A stretch of DNA of 64,000 bases from an uncultured Lachnospiraceae bacterium (GTDB lineage Bacteria > Bacillota > Clostridia > Lachnospirales > Lachnospiraceae), in assembly GCA_947570615.1 (NCBI GenBank), contig CANOVJ010000001.1, positions 1-64,000 of the forward strand. The letters are read 5' to 3'. Below are positions 8,346 to 17,172 of the stretch, in pieces. The stretch's first letter is position 1, and every line of letters begins with the position of its first letter. The notes under the pieces are model-generated. The model made no database searches and had not been told where the DNA came from. It saw only the letters and a list, made by a program, of their open reading frames with translations. The position numbers and the translations under genes were made by a program.

Positions 8346-9095
8346 ATGAAAACAATATCCCTGATCCTCACCACCTACAACAGCTCCTCCAACCTTGCCT
8401 GTACCTTAAAAAGCATCGAAGAGCAGGACTACCCCCACCTGGAGATCATCATCAAGGACGGCGGCTCCACAGATGATACGCTGAAAATCATAAACGAATA
8501 CGCCTCCTCGAGCCGCAACGTTGTCAGATGGACAAGCAGCCCTGATAAGGGGATCTACGATGCTATGAATCAGGGATATGCGCTCTCCTCGGGGGATGTG
8601 ATCGCATTCTTTAACGATGTCTTTGTGCGGCGGGACGCCGTCTCCAAAATGATGCGCCTGATAGAATCGGATCCCGGCTGCGCAGGGTCCCATGCGGATC
8701 TGGTCTACGCCGACGGCGAAAGAACCGTCAGATACTGGAAAATGGGGCCGCAGAAAAGTATCCGGACAGGCTGGCTTCCCGGTCATCCCACCATGTTTCT
8801 GAAAAGAGAGATCTACGAAAAATACGGCCTTTACAACCTGAAATACCGGATCTCCTCCGACTATGAGTTTATGATCCGGTTTCTTAAGGATAAGGAAAAC
8901 CGGCTGGTCTATCTGCCGGAGACCATTATACGGATGTTTTACGGCGGCACCAGCAATTCCAGCCTGGGGAGTTATCTGACCTCTTTAAGGGAAGGGCATA
9001 TGGCGCTTAAGGAAAACGGAATAAAAGGAGCCGCGATAATCGATATTCTGCGCACTCTGAGGGTGCTCCGGCAGTTTGTGTGGAAGGCTGGCTGA
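8346..9095 (+). CDS. GT2 family glycosyltransferase (WcaA-like)
   Basis: This is a 249-residue soluble GT-A fold enzyme. ILTTYNSSSNLACTLKSI is the N-terminal nucleotide-binding strand and helix; KDGGSTDDT (D38, D43, D44) and the later FFNDVFV supply the acidic metal-binding residues. GHPTMFLKREIY and ISSDYEFMIRFL are typical of this GT2 subgroup. It should transfer one sugar from an NDP-sugar to a lipid-linked oligosaccharide on the cytoplasmic side. The ATG at 8346 has AGGAAGG ten bases upstream; the frame is open further upstream but through the palindromic repeat. It is flanked on both sides by copies of that repeat. Confidence 0.88.
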   Translation: MKTISLILTTYNSSSNLACTLKSIEEQDYPHLEIIIKDGGSTDDTLKIINEYASSSRNVVRWTSSPDKGIYDAMNQGYALSSGDVIAFFNDVFVRRDAVSKMMRLIESDPGCAGSHADLVYADGERTVRYWKMGPQKSIRTGWLPGHPTMFLKREIYEKYGLYNLKYRISSDYEFMIRFLKDKENRLVYLPETIIRMFYGGTSNSSLGSYLTSLREGHMALKENGIKGAAIIDILRTLRVLRQFVWKAG

Positions 9096-9116
9096 GCAGT
9101 TTTTCAGTAGAACAGG

Positions 9117-9150
9117 CTGAAAAACCATCGACAGTTTTTTAACCGCGAAT
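9117..9150 (+). repeat. Intergenic palindromic repeat, copy 2 (degenerate)
   Basis: A second copy of the repeat at 8280. It shares 22 identical bases (9118-9139), then diverges: the second arm reads GTTTTTTAACC, and the GC-rich hairpin that follows in copy 1 is not preserved. It lies between a GT2 gene and rmlD. Confidence 0.7.
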
Positions 9151-9234
9151 CAGGTTAATGTGCCGAAACCGTTCGGGGAAGCCTGAGGGGCGGGAGAGGA
9201 AATTGAAAGAAAGCAGGGAAAGGATGGACAAAAA

Positions 9235-10176
9235 ATGAAAATATTTGTAACAGGCGTAAACGGCCAGCTTGGCCACGATGTGATGAACGAGCTTGCAAAA
9301 AGAAACCTTGAAGGCGTCGGCTCCGACATAACCCACGCATACGCCGGGGCGGACGACGGGACGGCGGTCACGCAGATGCCCTACGTACAGATGGACATCA
9401 CAGACAAAGCCGCCGTGGACAAAAGCATCTCTGAGGCAAAACCGGATGGGGTGATCCACTGCGCGGCCTGGACGGCGGTGGATCTGGCGGAGGATGAGGA
9501 TAAGAAGGAAAAGGTGTATCAGGTCAACGCGGTGGGCACGCGAAATATAGCCCTGGCCTGCAAAGAGGTGGACTGCAGGCTGGCGTACCTTTCCACGGAC
9601 TATGTGTTCGACGGTCAGGGAACCACGCCCTGGGAGCCGGACTGTAAGGATTATAAGCCATTAAGCGTTTACGGACAGACCAAGCTGGCCGGGGAACTGG
9701 CGGTGGCGGAGAATCTGGAGAAATATTTCATTGTCCGGATTGCCTGGGTTTTTGGCGTCAACGGCCAGAACTTCATCAAAACCATGCTGAAGCTCGGCAA
9801 AACCCATGATCAGATCCGAGTGGTCTGTGACCAGATTGGAACGCCTACCTACACCTTTGACCTTGCAAGGCTTCTTGTGGACATGATCGGGACGGAGAAG
9901 TACGGTTATTACCATGCAACCAACGAGGGCGGGTATATCAGCTGGTATGATTTTACCAGGGAGATCTTCCGCCAGGCGCAGCAGCTTGGCCATCCGGAAT
10001 ACAGCCAGGAGCGCCTTAAGGTGATTCCTGTGACCACCCAGGAGTACGGAGCCTCCAAAGCCGGAAGGCCCTTCAATTCCAGGCTGGATAAAAGGAAGCT
10101 TACGGAGAACGGCTTTCAGCTCCTGCCCACCTGGCAGGATGCCCTTGCGCGGTATCTGAGGGAAATCGAATTTTAG
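9235..10176 (+). CDS. rmlD: dTDP-4-dehydrorhamnose reductase
   Basis: This 313-residue SDR-family enzyme performs the last step of dTDP-L-rhamnose synthesis, the NAD(P)H reduction of dTDP-4-keto-L-rhamnose. The Rossmann motif is TGVNGQLGHDV at residues 6-16. The catalytic Y-x3-K is in VYGQTKLAGE, preceded by STDYVFDGQG. The end, SRLDKRKLTENGF, is characteristic of RmlD. The protein is slightly longer than the roughly 285-300 residues usual for the family because of an insert near residues 38-55 (YAGADDGTAVTQMP), seen in some clostridial RmlD proteins. The rmlA, rmlB and rmlC genes are not in the window. A terminator follows, closing this transcription unit. Confidence 0.94.
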   Translation: MKIFVTGVNGQLGHDVMNELAKRNLEGVGSDITHAYAGADDGTAVTQMPYVQMDITDKAAVDKSISEAKPDGVIHCAAWTAVDLAEDEDKKEKVYQVNAVGTRNIALACKEVDCRLAYLSTDYVFDGQGTTPWEPDCKDYKPLSVYGQTKLAGELAVAENLEKYFIVRIAWVFGVNGQNFIKTMLKLGKTHDQIRVVCDQIGTPTYTFDLARLLVDMIGTEKYGYYHATNEGGYISWYDFTREIFRQAQQLGHPEYSQERLKVIPVTTQEYGASKAGRPFNSRLDKRKLTENGFQLLPTWQDALARYLREIEF

Positions 10177-10260
10177 GAAAAGGGTTTTCTGCGGCGGGAA
10201 ACATTGATAAATAGGCCGGTTTACAAAACGTACAGGCGTAACGTTTGTTATTTTCAGTAT

Positions 10261-10310
10261 AAGGAGCTTTTGTGTTGAATAAATAGCACAGAAGCTCCTT
10301 ATTTTGTTTC
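10261..10310 (+). terminator. Rho-independent terminator after rmlD
   Basis: AAGGAGCTT (10261-10269) pairs with AAGCTCCTT (10292-10300), and TGTG with CACA extends the stem. ATTTTGTTT follows as the U-rich tail. Confidence 0.8.
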
Positions 10311-10374
10311 AAAACTGCACTCGTATATATTAAAATGTAGTTAAAAATCACTAAGGTGAAAGGAAGGATATACT

Positions 10375-11100
10375 ATGAAAGCAGTTTTGATCATTGAGGA
10401 CAATGCCGCCAGCATGGAAATGCTGGCCAAAATTACGAACGAGGTGGATCCGGAAATCGTGGTTCACAGGGCGGTCAACCAGAACGAGGCCTATGCCTGC
10501 GCCATGAGGATCAGCATCGATCTGTTTCTGATCGATATTATGCTGGATCCCAAAAATCCGGGGGACGTCTCCGGGATGAGGTTTGCCAACCGGATCCGCA
10601 TGGTGGAGCGGTACAAGTATGTGCCCATGATCTTTATCACGGCCCTGGAGGACGCCAGACTGTACGCCTACAGCGATCTGCACTGTTATTATTATCTGGA
10701 AAAGCCTTACGATGCCAAAAAGGCCCGGGAGGTGATCACGGAGGCTCTGGAGGTGCCGCAGAAGAAAAATCTCCCCCACGATGTCTTTTTCCGCAAGGAC
10801 GGCATTCTTTTCAAAAAAAATATCACGGAGGTGGTATACATAGAAAATGTCAGGAGCGGTCAGACAGTGTGTTTTACCGACGGGAAATTAAAGCTCCAGT
10901 ACAAGCCCACCAAGGTCATTCTGGAGGAGTTGGATTCGGAAAGATTTGTTCAGTGCAGCAGATATGCCATTGTGAACAGCGATTTCATCGACGCCATCGA
11001 TATGGTGAACCGCTATATTCTGCTGAAGGGAAATTTTGGACGGATCGAGATCGGGATTACCTTTAAGAAAAAATTTCTGGAGGCGTTAAAAGGGAGGTAA
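10375..11100 (+). CDS. LytTR-family response regulator (orphan)
   Basis: Residues 1-120 form a CheY-like receiver domain with the acidic pocket IIEDN, phospho-acceptor D54 in FLIDIML, ITALED, and lysine in YLEKPYD. Residues 130-241 are a LytTR DNA-binding domain (FFRKDGILFKKNITEVVYIE, FVQCSRYAIVNSDFI). No histidine kinase gene is adjacent, so its partner lies elsewhere. Regulators of this class often control surface polysaccharide, fimbria or toxin genes. It has its own transcription unit after a terminator, with AGGAAGG before the ATG. Possible targets are the downstream secreted-protein gene or the glycan locus; this is inference. Confidence 0.88.
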   Translation: MKAVLIIEDNAASMEMLAKITNEVDPEIVVHRAVNQNEAYACAMRISIDLFLIDIMLDPKNPGDVSGMRFANRIRMVERYKYVPMIFITALEDARLYAYSDLHCYYYLEKPYDAKKAREVITEALEVPQKKNLPHDVFFRKDGILFKKNITEVVYIENVRSGQTVCFTDGKLKLQYKPTKVILEELDSERFVQCSRYAIVNSDFIDAIDMVNRYILLKGNFGRIEIGITFKKKFLEALKGR

Positions 11101-11288
11101 TCCATAAAATGGTTTAAAACGTAATAAAGATAATTAGGCAACTATAAAAAGCCAAAAACGGCAAAAAACGTCGGTTGAAGTGCAAATTATTACATGAAAC
11201 ATGTCTTTTTATTACATAAATGGTTTTTTCCTGTCAAAATGGTGGATAATGAATTATCCGTCGGGCCCGATGGTCACATCTACTGGCT

Positions 11289-11325
11289 TTCATGTGCAGC
11301 ACAGTCAGAAGCGGCTGCACATGAA
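11289..11325. promoter_or_regulatory. Perfect 12-bp inverted repeat upstream of a secreted-protein gene
   Basis: TTCATGTGCAGC (11289-11300) and GCTGCACATGAA (11314-11325) are perfect complements separated by 13 bases. The structure ends about 25 bases before the start codon at 11350 and has no T-run, so a simple terminator is unlikely. It could be an operator or an mRNA leader hairpin near the ribosome binding site AAAAGGAG. The 249-base gap after the LytTR gene shows no other feature I can support. Confidence 0.5.
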
Positions 11326-11349
11326 TGTTCACTTTGAAAAGGAGATTTT

Positions 11350-12336
11350 ATGATGAGAGGAAGACTTGGCAAAGCAATTCTGACAGCCGCCCTGGGAATT
11401 TTTCTTGGGGGGGGTATTTTGGAACAGACATCCGTACCTGTAGCTAAGGCGGCGCAGGCTCCGTCTGTACTGGACCTGCGGGTTGAGAGCATGGGGAACG
11501 GCGTCAGCGCCCGTTGCGGGTTTGAGGGACACGACAGCGGAGAGTATACTCTGCTGCTTTATCTCAACCGAAAAAACGGGGACGGGTCGGTGGCCGAACA
11601 GGCCAGAAAATGGATCGATCCCACAGGGGACGGCACGGGAAGTGCAGGCACCGATGCGATGGAGGTGGAAAACGGGATCTACAGGGCAACGCTGGTGATG
11701 GGCAGAAAGGACGGCGGCGACCTGGCCGTGACGAGCTTCAGGGATTCTGTCTGGTACAAGGTGACCCGGGAGGGGGACAGGTATATTGTCACTCCCTGGA
11801 GGGAGCCTTCCGGGGAGAGGCCGAATCAGCCGGGAGAAGACGCCAGGGAGAATGCGCAAAACCCTTCGGCGGATCTGTGGGCAGGGGATTCGGACACAGA
11901 GACATTTTCGGAATGCGATCACAGACCGGGGCATTATACAATGAACTGCCGGATTGTGCGGGAGGCCGACGCGGACAACGATGCCCTGCTGGCCGGGGAA
12001 TGCGCCAGATGCGGAGCAGTCCTGAGCTATTCTTATATTCCCAATTCCGCCTACGCGGCATTCCTGAGAGAGACCGTACAGGCGGTGGAAGATGCCCGGG
12101 ATGGAGAGACAGTGATGATTTCCACACAGCGCTGGGTCAGCTTCGACCGGACAGTGTTCGACGCGCTGGAGCGCAGAGAGCAGGTGGCAATGAACATCCG
12201 CTACAGGTACATGGGGAAGGGATACACCGTGACGATCCCGGCAGGGGCCGGACCGGAAGAAATTACGGATGAAAACGGGTTTTGCGGTTTTCGATATCTG
12301 GATCAGATTTTTGGCGGGGAGGAGATTCTGGAGTAA
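11350..12336 (+). CDS. Secreted protein of unknown function with a CxH/C/CxxC cluster
   Basis: The 328-residue product starts with a Sec signal peptide (hydrophobic LTAALGIFLGGGIL, likely cleavage after VAKA near residue 34). Residues 40-150 look like a beta-rich domain. A possible metal site is C189-x-H191, C200 and C218-x2-C221. The C-terminal 90 residues (FLRETVQAVEDARDGETV then RYMGKGYTVTIPAG) resemble a tail repeated in secreted Lachnospiraceae proteins of unknown role. The ATG at 11350 follows AAAAGGAG; the next codon is also ATG. A G8 run at 11407-11414 lies in the signal-peptide region and is in frame. The gene stands alone, followed by a strong terminator. I do not recognise the function. 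Confidence 0.75.
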   Translation: MMRGRLGKAILTAALGIFLGGGILEQTSVPVAKAAQAPSVLDLRVESMGNGVSARCGFEGHDSGEYTLLLYLNRKNGDGSVAEQARKWIDPTGDGTGSAGTDAMEVENGIYRATLVMGRKDGGDLAVTSFRDSVWYKVTREGDRYIVTPWREPSGERPNQPGEDARENAQNPSADLWAGDSDTETFSECDHRPGHYTMNCRIVREADADNDALLAGECARCGAVLSYSYIPNSAYAAFLRETVQAVEDARDGETVMISTQRWVSFDRTVFDALERREQVAMNIRYRYMGKGYTVTIPAGAGPEEITDENGFCGFRYLDQIFGGEEILE

Positions 12337-12367
12337 GACTCACGCCTGAAATCAATATAAGGCGAGT

Positions 12368-12409
12368 GGGCCGGAGAAAGCGCAGGCAGTTGCTTTCTCC
12401 GGCCCTTTT
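12368..12409 (+). terminator. Strong rho-independent terminator
   Basis: GGGCCGGAGAAAGC (12368-12381) and GCTTTCTCCGGCCC (12392-12405) are perfectly complementary and followed by TTTT. It ends the secreted-protein transcript. Confidence 0.9.
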
Positions 12410-12522
12410 GAAGGTGACAGGAAAGAGCGGCGGGGAGATACTGTCGTGAAATAGAAACCGTTAACCGGGCGCAGGCCGCGCCTGCAGATTTCTGCGTGGA
12501 GGAGGGATTTTAGGTTGATAAT

Positions 12523-14221
12523 ATGGGAAAGGTAAACTATAATGGAAAAATGAGCGATGGGGCGCCTGGATATATGAAGAAGGATTTGTTTTGGAAAAGG
12601 AAGATGACAAAAGTGAAATGGAGTAAGAAATTTTTGAGGTCAGGACTTGCGGCGGGGATCTCCATTTTTCTGCTGCTGATCTTTGGTGTGAATCTTTTTC
12701 ATTATAATTACAGGATGAATGCGGATATTGCCTCCGAGGCTTTACTGGGACAGGTGATCTGGGAGAGCGGGCAGTGGATTCCGGATAGCTGGTATCCATC
12801 CACTGAGACAAGGGTGATCAGCACACCGAATCTTGCCGCTGTTTTTTATGGGATCACAAAGGATCTTACCCTTTCCATGGGAATCGCCTGCTGTTGTATG
12901 ACGATACTGATTCTTTCCAGTATCCTGTTCTTTTGCAGGCGGGCGGGATTCGGCTGGTCGGGCAGCCTTCTGATGGGATTTTTGAGCCTGATGCTTCCGA
13001 CAGATTTTTCTTTCCTGGAGCTGGTATATCTGTTTGCGGGTTATTACGGGTCACACGTTGCGGCGCTTTTTATTACGCTGGGTATTTATGCGGGAGGTCT
13101 GAAAGCGCGGAGGATAGGGCCCGCCGGACTTGGGGGGGGGTATTTTTCTGGCGCTTCTTCTGGGATTTCAGGGAGTAAGAGGAATTCTGGTGCTCTACGG
13201 TCCCCTGTTCGGGACAGAGCTTTTAAGAAGCTTTATCCTGTTTTTGCAAAGGCGTAAAAGAGAAAGAGAGGATATTCTGATCACTGTGTGGACATTTGCC
13301 ATGCTGTTGGCCAGCTTCTGGGGAAACAGCTTTTCTTTTTCGGTAGAGCAGAGCCTTTCAAGAAATATAAGGAATGGACTTGGGAAGCTGTGGAAGAGAG
13401 TCGTCCCGGACATGGCGGACATGCTGTGGTCAGACGGCGCTCCCTTGATCAGCCAGATTCTGATGGGGATTCTCGCAATCCTTTCGTTAGCGGAGATGAC
13501 GCGGATTTTGTGGCGTGTGCTTCAGAGCGTCAGAACAGGGAAGGAAAGGCGGAGAGAGTCTGAGAGAGGGGAAATAACCGCCGCCGAATGGGCCGGCCTG
13601 GCAATGGGTTTCTCGCCCTTTCTGACAGCGTTGATTGTGGCCTTTACCACCATGGAGAGCACGGGAAGATATTACTTTATGCTGATTTATGCAATTGCCT
13701 TTTTTACAGTGCTTTTCCTGCAAAAACAATGGATGAAGGCACCCTTTGCGAACTGGCCCTGTGTTGATGGGAAAATGCGGCGGTTGATATGCGGTACGCT
13801 TCTTCTTCTGACCCTCCTCCATATTCAGCAGATTTATGTGCCGGTCCTGCGCAGCGGGGAGCCGCCATGGACGGAAGAGTATCAGACAGTCCGGTTCCTG
13901 GAGGAGAATCACTACGCTATGGCTTATGCAACCTTTGAGAACGCCAACACCATGACGGTTCTGGCCAATGGCAGGGTGAGGGTGGCGCCGGTGGCCTCTG
14001 TTTCAGGGATGGATATCTGTAAATGGCTAAGCTCCTCCGAATGGTATGTTCCTGCTCTGCCGTATCATTCGGCCACTGCTTACGTGATCACTGAGGCGCA
14101 GATGGATGAGTTTGGCAGTTTTCTGGAGGGAAAAGCAGAAGAACTTAAAGAAATTGGCCGGATCGGCAGATATAGAATTTATGGGGCAGATTATAATTAT
14201 TCCGTTTCGGGGCAGGAATAA
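12523..14221 (+). pseudogene. Multi-spanning membrane protein frameshifted at a G9 tract
   Basis: Two overlapping frames (12523-13257 and 13130-14221) together make one membrane protein. The break is exactly at a run of nine G at 13132-13140. Removing one G joins the frames into a chain of about 565 residues, with helices continuing as AGLGGGIFLALLLGFQG. The protein has an N-terminal helix, a long outer loop (residues 65-110) and several further helices, like GT-C-type surface-glycan proteins; no catalytic motif is certain. Start choice is uncertain: ATGs at 12523, 12574 and 12604 are possible, and the last lies closest to a purine-rich site. The tract may be a phase-variable switch, a recent mutation or a sequencing error. 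Confidence 0.7.
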
Positions 14222-14248
14222 GAGCCCTGGAGCGAAGCAGAAACATAA

Positions 14249-15820
14249 ATGTCAGAGAAAGGGGGAACCGACAGGAAAATGAAAAATCGCAGATGGGTCA
14301 GAATACTGACATATTTTTATCTGGTCCCCTTTGGACTCATGGTGGCGTTTAATACCTTCAACAGTCTGCTGCGCACCACTTATTTTGACTTGTATCAGTA
14401 TGTGGAAGCTGCCAGATATAAATGGGATAATCCGGTTATTCTTATCCCTGTATCAGGCGGGGTGATATTGCTCTTTTATTTTATATCCCGGCGGGGATGG
14501 GGAGAAAAAGTCAATGTTGAGAAACTGGCGTTATGTTTTTGTGGTGCGATCTGTCTGTTCATTGTACTGCTTTTTCGATGTGTCGCAACCTGTGACAGCG
14601 AAACGTTGAGCGACATAGCGACAGAGTTCCTGAAAGGGAATTATCAGTCGTTTGAGAAGGGCGAGTATTTATATCGCTATTCTTTCCAGACAGGAATGAT
14701 CGCTTTACTGGAATTGATCTACAGAATCTTCGGGGTGGAGAATTTTATTGTCTTTCAGATAATAAACATTGCGGCGATTGTTGTCATACTCAGGATGCTG
14801 CAGAAAATTACATGGGAAATCTTCGCAGACAGGCAGATTTGCAGATGGGAGGCCGTTTTGTCAATGGGGATGTTCCCACTGTTTCTTTTCTCTACGTTTG
14901 TCTATGGTGATATCATCGGGTGGGCGTTTGGAACCGGCGGTATTTATTTTGTACTCCGATACCTGAAGACTGACAGATGCGGGTATATTTTGAGGGCTGC
15001 GCTGCTTTTCGCCGCAGGTGTGGCGGTAAAATCTAATATCAATATACTGGTCGTAGCCGCTGTGATTGCAATATTGTTGCATTCCATAGAACATAGAAGC
15101 TGTAAACCGTTGATCTGGGTGATCGGTATCGTACTCATTTCACAGTCGGGAGTCTGGATTGTAAATAATATCTATTTAATACGGGCGGGGCTGGAAGAGT
15201 TCCCGGCGGGCATCCCTAAAATAGCCTGGATCGCCATGGGGATGCAGGAGGGGGACGAAGGCGGATACGCCTGTGGATGGTATAATGGTTATAATTGGAT
15301 GGTTTACGAGGAAAATGGTTTTGACAGAATTTTGACGATACAGGCCTGTATGGAGAATCTGATGAGTTCATTGGAAAGATTTTTTCATGAACAACGTTTT
15401 GCAATTGATTTTTTTTATAAAAAATTCACCTCACAATGGAATGCTCCTGCTTTCCAGGCAATGATTACCAATGAATGGAATAGTCGTTATGTAGAAAACC
15501 TTTCCCCGCTGGCACATTTCTTTATTTATGGATTTGGGCGGGATATCCTTTACAGCATAATGAATCTGTATCACTTTTTCATATTTCTCTGTACAATGGC
15601 GTTTTCCTGTATTTTCCCCAGGAAATGGACATGTGAAAAAGCATATTTTGTGCTTAATATTTTCGGAGGTTTTTTATTTCATATGATCTGGGAAGCGCAG
15701 TCAAGATATATTTTGGGGTATTTTGTTCTGATGCTGCCACTGGCGGCTTCCGGTCTGTATGGAATGCTGAGTAAGACAGGAAAAGTAATCGAAAGAAAAA
15801 ACATAAAAGAAAATAAATAA
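14249..15820 (+). CDS. GT-C-like multi-spanning membrane protein
   Basis: The product is up to 523 residues with about eleven helices, positively charged short loops, and an outer loop near residues 110-150 containing CDSETLSDIATEFLKGNY, which recalls the acidic first-loop motif of GT39-like lipid-linked-sugar transferases. SRYILGYFVLMLP near residue 490 is a common feature of these proteins, where an Arg-rich helix end precedes the last helix. An ATG at 14279 is an alternative start. It lies in a set of three membrane proteins before ugd. A role in adding a sugar from a polyprenyl-phosphate donor is likely but not proven by motifs. Confidence 0.65.
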   Translation: MSEKGGTDRKMKNRRWVRILTYFYLVPFGLMVAFNTFNSLLRTTYFDLYQYVEAARYKWDNPVILIPVSGGVILLFYFISRRGWGEKVNVEKLALCFCGAICLFIVLLFRCVATCDSETLSDIATEFLKGNYQSFEKGEYLYRYSFQTGMIALLELIYRIFGVENFIVFQIINIAAIVVILRMLQKITWEIFADRQICRWEAVLSMGMFPLFLFSTFVYGDIIGWAFGTGGIYFVLRYLKTDRCGYILRAALLFAAGVAVKSNINILVVAAVIAILLHSIEHRSCKPLIWVIGIVLISQSGVWIVNNIYLIRAGLEEFPAGIPKIAWIAMGMQEGDEGGYACGWYNGYNWMVYEENGFDRILTIQACMENLMSSLERFFHEQRFAIDFFYKKFTSQWNAPAFQAMITNEWNSRYVENLSPLAHFFIYGFGRDILYSIMNLYHFFIFLCTMAFSCIFPRKWTCEKAYFVLNIFGGFLFHMIWEAQSRYILGYFVLMLPLAASGLYGMLSKTGKVIERKNIKENK

Positions 15821-15837
15821 GGAATGGAACTTTTGGG

Positions 15838-17172
15838 ATGCACAGCGGAAAGAAAATGATAATAATGTCATTAAAATCAATAGGAAAAGTGCTGGCAGTT
15901 TTGCTGACCGGTATCATTTCAGGATTTCTGATCCTGTGTTTTGTACATCTTCTGCCTGTGGAGAGAATGCACAAAAATGTTCTTGCATCTAAAGATATTC
16001 TGAATTCCCATGCGCAGATCATTCCGGGGTATCTGAGCACAGAGGTGGATAACTATACTGACAGTATCATGCTGAATGAGGCAATTTGCCCGATCGATGC
16101 GCCAATAACAGATAAGGTGGTCAACAATTATCAGGTTAATTATTTCAGAGGATATTCCCAGCAGGAGAATTTGCTGAGATATCTGAATGGCGAGGCGGGA
16201 TATGATTATCAGGGATACAGTCACTACTGGGGCGGGCACCAGGTTTCTCTGAAATTATTACTGCTCCTCTTTGATTACGCTGATATTTTAGTAATTAATC
16301 TGTTTTTGCAGGCGATGCTCATGGCGCTGATCATTGCAGGCTTATGCAGAGCGGGAAGGCAGTATTTTGTTGTCCCTTTTTGCATTGCCGTTCTCTCAAT
16401 GATGCCCATGACTATTTCATTATGCCTTCAATTTTGCGATGTTTTCTATATTGCATTGCTGGGAAGCGCAGTTATTATCTGGAAATCAGAATGTATTGAA
16501 AGTAAAAGAATGTATTTCCTGTTTCTTTTACTGGGAATGATGACAAGCTATTTTGACTTTCTTACCTATCCGTTTGTCAGTCTCGGGTTTCCACTGGTGA
16601 CCGGACTTGTATTTCTGGATGATAAGGGGACTCTGAGTCAGGTATATGCAGTGATAAAAAACAGTATGGCCTGGTGTATTGGCTATGCTGGCCAGTGGAT
16701 CGGGAAGTGGGTACTTGGAAGCATTCTTTCTCCACAATCAGGTTCTATGACGGAGGCAATCAGTTCAATCCGATACAGAGGGTCAAATGTAGCACAGGGA
16801 ATAACGATTAATACATTTGACGTATTACTGAAAAATATGTTTGTCTATCTCAGATGGCCTGTTATTCTGATGGTGGGAATGGCAGTCTGTGTTTTTATGA
16901 TGGTAAGTATACGAAGAAAGAAAACGAAAGCAGCAAATATACAGAGGTGTATTCCGTATATAGTTGTCAGTATGTATCCGATCGTATGGTATACGATCAC
17001 AAAAAACCATTCCTATGAGCATTCTTTCATGGCGTATAGAGAGCTTGCAATTTCAACGCTGGCAGGGCTTGGGATGCTGTCTCAACTGGCATATGGAAGA
17101 AATGGGGCAGAAAAAGGGAATATGGATGAAATGCTTCAACAAGAAAGTAAACAGGAGGTCAGAACAAAATGA
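15838..17172 (+). CDS. Multi-spanning membrane protein of unknown function
   Basis: This 444-residue protein has one N-terminal helix, a large outer loop (residues 45-135: STEVDNYTDSIMLNEAI, YRGYSQQEN-like, HYWGGHQVSLKLLL), then about eight helices. Recognisable family-type blocks are GYSHYWGGHQ, MTSYFDFLTYP and TKNHSYEHSFMAYRELA near the end. I cannot name the family. The large loop before the helical bundle and the neighbourhood suggest a surface-glycan role, perhaps a polymerase or GT-C transferase. It starts at an ATG 18 bases after the preceding gene and overlaps the ugd start by four bases (ATGA), so it is co-translated with ugd. Confidence 0.65.
   Translation: MHSGKKMIIMSLKSIGKVLAVLLTGIISGFLILCFVHLLPVERMHKNVLASKDILNSHAQIIPGYLSTEVDNYTDSIMLNEAICPIDAPITDKVVNNYQVNYFRGYSQQENLLRYLNGEAGYDYQGYSHYWGGHQVSLKLLLLLFDYADILVINLFLQAMLMALIIAGLCRAGRQYFVVPFCIAVLSMMPMTISLCLQFCDVFYIALLGSAVIIWKSECIESKRMYFLFLLLGMMTSYFDFLTYPFVSLGFPLVTGLVFLDDKGTLSQVYAVIKNSMAWCIGYAGQWIGKWVLGSILSPQSGSMTEAISSIRYRGSNVAQGITINTFDVLLKNMFVYLRWPVILMVGMAVCVFMMVSIRRKKTKAANIQRCIPYIVVSMYPIVWYTITKNHSYEHSFMAYRELAISTLAGLGMLSQLAYGRNGAEKGNMDEMLQQESKQEVRTK

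Noticed and set aside
11101-11349. Gap after the LytTR gene considered as a riboswitch
   Set aside because: I could not match conserved elements of c-di-GMP, cobalamin, TPP or SAM riboswitches; only the inverted repeat is supported.
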